From: Rhizobium mesoamericanum STM3625
GTDB lineage: Bacteria; Pseudomonadota; Alphaproteobacteria; Rhizobiales; Rhizobiaceae
Length of the DNA: 64,000 nucleotides
Direction: 5' to 3'
Assembly (NCBI RefSeq): GCF_000312665.1
Contig: NZ_HF536773.1
Span: 607,582 to 671,581, forward strand
The notes under the pieces were generated by a model. That model searched no databases and was not told the DNA's origin. It saw nothing but the letters and a program-made list of their open reading frames with translations. Positions within the stretch are counted from its first letter, which is position 1. Every line of letters starts with the position of its first letter. This document shows positions 62,963-64,000 of the stretch, piece after piece. Made by a program: the position numbers and the translations under genes.

Positions 62963-64000
62963 ATGAACGCAGCACTCTATACGTCCGTCATCGCCGCCGC
63001 CACTGCGACCGGCGTCGTCGTCCGGCCTTTTCGGCTGCCGGAAGCCGTCTGGGCTGGCGCCGGAGCCCTGCTGATTTTGGTTCTTGGCATCATCACACCA
63101 GCCGACGTCTGGTCCGGGCTCGCCAAGGGTTTCGACGTCTATCTTTTTCTGGTCGGCATGATGCTGCTATCGGAACTTGCCCGCCGCGAAGGTCTGTTCG
63201 ACTGGATCGCCGCCATCGCAACATCTTACGCAAAGGGATCCCCGCGACGGCTGTTCGTGCTTGTCTATATCGTCGGTATCGTCGTGACCGCGTTGCTTTC
63301 GAACGACGCGACTGCCGTTGTTCTCACACCGGCGGTCTATGCAGCATGTCGCGCGGCCAAAGTTAAAGACCCGCTCCCCTATCTCCTGATCTGCGCGTTC
63401 ATCGCCAATGCTGCAAGCTTCGTGCTGCCTATTTCCAATCCCGCGAATCTCGTGATCTTCGCGGGCGGTGATATGCCGCCTCTGTCTCGTTGGATGGGCA
63501 CATTCCTGGTGCCCTCCATCGTGTCGATCCTCGTGACGTTCGTTGCACTCTATTGGACGCAGCGCGTTGCCCTGGCTGATGATGCGATCGCCTTTGATGT
63601 CGAACGCCCAAAGCTGACAACATCCGCCAAACTGGCAGGTGGCGGTCTGATTGTTACCGCGGTTTTGCTTTTGGCCGCGTCCGCGATGCATCTGGAGCTC
63701 GGTTTGCCCACCTTTGTAGCCGGCGTCCTGACGACCCTGCTCGTACTGGCGCTCGTTCGGCAAAACCCGATCGGCATTGTTCGTGGTGTCAGCTGGAGCG
63801 TGCTGCCTCTGGTGGGCGGCTTATTCGTGATCGTCGAGGCAATCAATCATACCGGCGTGACAGCGGCTCTTGCCCAACAGCTAGCGACCATCAGTTCGCA
63901 GTCAGATGGTCAGGCTGTAGCAATAGCTGGTCTCGGCGTTGCATTTCTCTCCAACGTCGTTAACAACCTGCCCGCCGGACTGTTTGCCGGAAGCGCCGTT
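62963..64000 (+). CDS. arsB: ArsB/SLC13-type ion transporter (3' end outside window)
   Basis: The first 346 residues of a polytopic membrane protein. Helices such as VWAGAGALLILVLGIITPADV and FDVYLFLVGMMLLSELARREG are typical of the ArsB/NhaD superfamily. The conserved half-helix motifs are LSNDATAVVLTP in the first repeat and LSNVVNNLPAG in the second. It is likely an arsenite or related anion exporter, although a different anion is possible. The reading frame is open to the window edge, so the gene is truncated only by the window. No ars genes lie upstream. Confidence 0.88.
   Translation, partial: MNAALYTSVIAAATATGVVVRPFRLPEAVWAGAGALLILVLGIITPADVWSGLAKGFDVYLFLVGMMLLSELARREGLFDWIAAIATSYAKGSPRRLFVLVYIVGIVVTALLSNDATAVVLTPAVYAACRAAKVKDPLPYLLICAFIANAASFVLPISNPANLVIFAGGDMPPLSRWMGTFLVPSIVSILVTFVALYWTQRVALADDAIAFDVERPKLTTSAKLAGGGLIVTAVLLLAASAMHLELGLPTFVAGVLTTLLVLALVRQNPIGIVRGVSWSVLPLVGGLFVIVEAINHTGVTAALAQQLATISSQSDGQAVAIAGLGVAFLSNVVNNLPAGLFAGSAV

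Noticed and set aside
1..64000. tRNA, rRNA or CRISPR array
   Set aside because: No cloverleaf, rRNA segment or regularly spaced direct repeats were noticed on either strand. A dedicated scan could still find a tRNA missed by eye.

Overview
The window looks like chromosomal or large-plasmid DNA of an alphaproteobacterium of the Rhizobiaceae (Rhizobium, Ensifer or Agrobacterium type). Supporting signs are high GC with uniform codon use, a DUF982 protein (a family largely confined to rhizobia), a cyoABCD-SURF1 quinol oxidase cluster, many ABC solute importers, a dihydroxyacetone-kinase/PTS operon of rhizobial style and a short palindromic intergenic element. No rRNA, tRNA or CRISPR array was seen. 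Species and replicon cannot be fixed from this sequence alone.

Layout. 1-3.4 kb: small stress or regulatory proteins (cyclic-nucleotide-binding domain, SPW-repeat membrane protein, DUF982) and an MFS transporter. 3.7-8.8 kb: cytochrome bo3/ba3-type ubiquinol oxidase cyoABCD with a SURF1 assembly factor. 8.8-15.9 kb: an FAD/NAD(P)-binding protein and two ABC exporter half-transporters whose catalytic motifs are complementary, separated by an IS110-family element with a structured non-coding right end. 16-24.7 kb: a loose surface-glycan region (glycosyltransferase-like proteins, hexapeptide acyltransferase, KdsD, 2OG-Fe(II) oxygenase, aldo/keto reductase, remnant of an ABC ATPase). 25.2-31.7 kb: a sugar ABC importer operon (ATPase, two permeases, binding protein) with a sugar-phosphate isomerase/epimerase-like and a Gfo/Idh/MocA-type enzyme, driven by a promoter carrying two perfect LacI-type palindromes.

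31.9-43.7 kb: a long minus-strand operon in which a second ABC importer (binding protein, two permeases, small membrane protein, two ATPases) is followed by a DhaK-DhaL fusion kinase and then DhaL, DhaM, HPr, Enzyme I, a small HTH-like protein and DhaK. It therefore encodes both an ATP-type and a PEP/PTS-type dihydroxyacetone (or related ketose) kinase, with a private phosphorelay. 44-49 kb: HlyD adaptor plus two ABC-2 permeases without an ATPase, then a mechanosensitive channel fused to a cyclic-nucleotide-binding domain.

49.7-60.7 kb: detoxification and sulfur-related genes (YghU-type GST, EamA exporter with a divergent LysR regulator, an orphan SsuA-like binding protein, a TauD-like dioxygenase, OsmC protein, a secreted cyclase-family protein with an altered metal motif, a CurA-like reductase, an MFS transporter). 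61-64 kb: a CYTH-domain gene interrupted by an amber codon, a gene whose two halves are joined by an A AAA AAG slippery heptamer, and the start of an arsB/SLC13-type transporter running off the window.

The most interesting signals are the IS110 insertion inside a heterodimeric ABC exporter with a possible bridge-RNA region, the candidate -1 frameshift gene, the broken CYTH gene, the promoter with twin operators, and the self-contained DHA-kinase/PTS operon.
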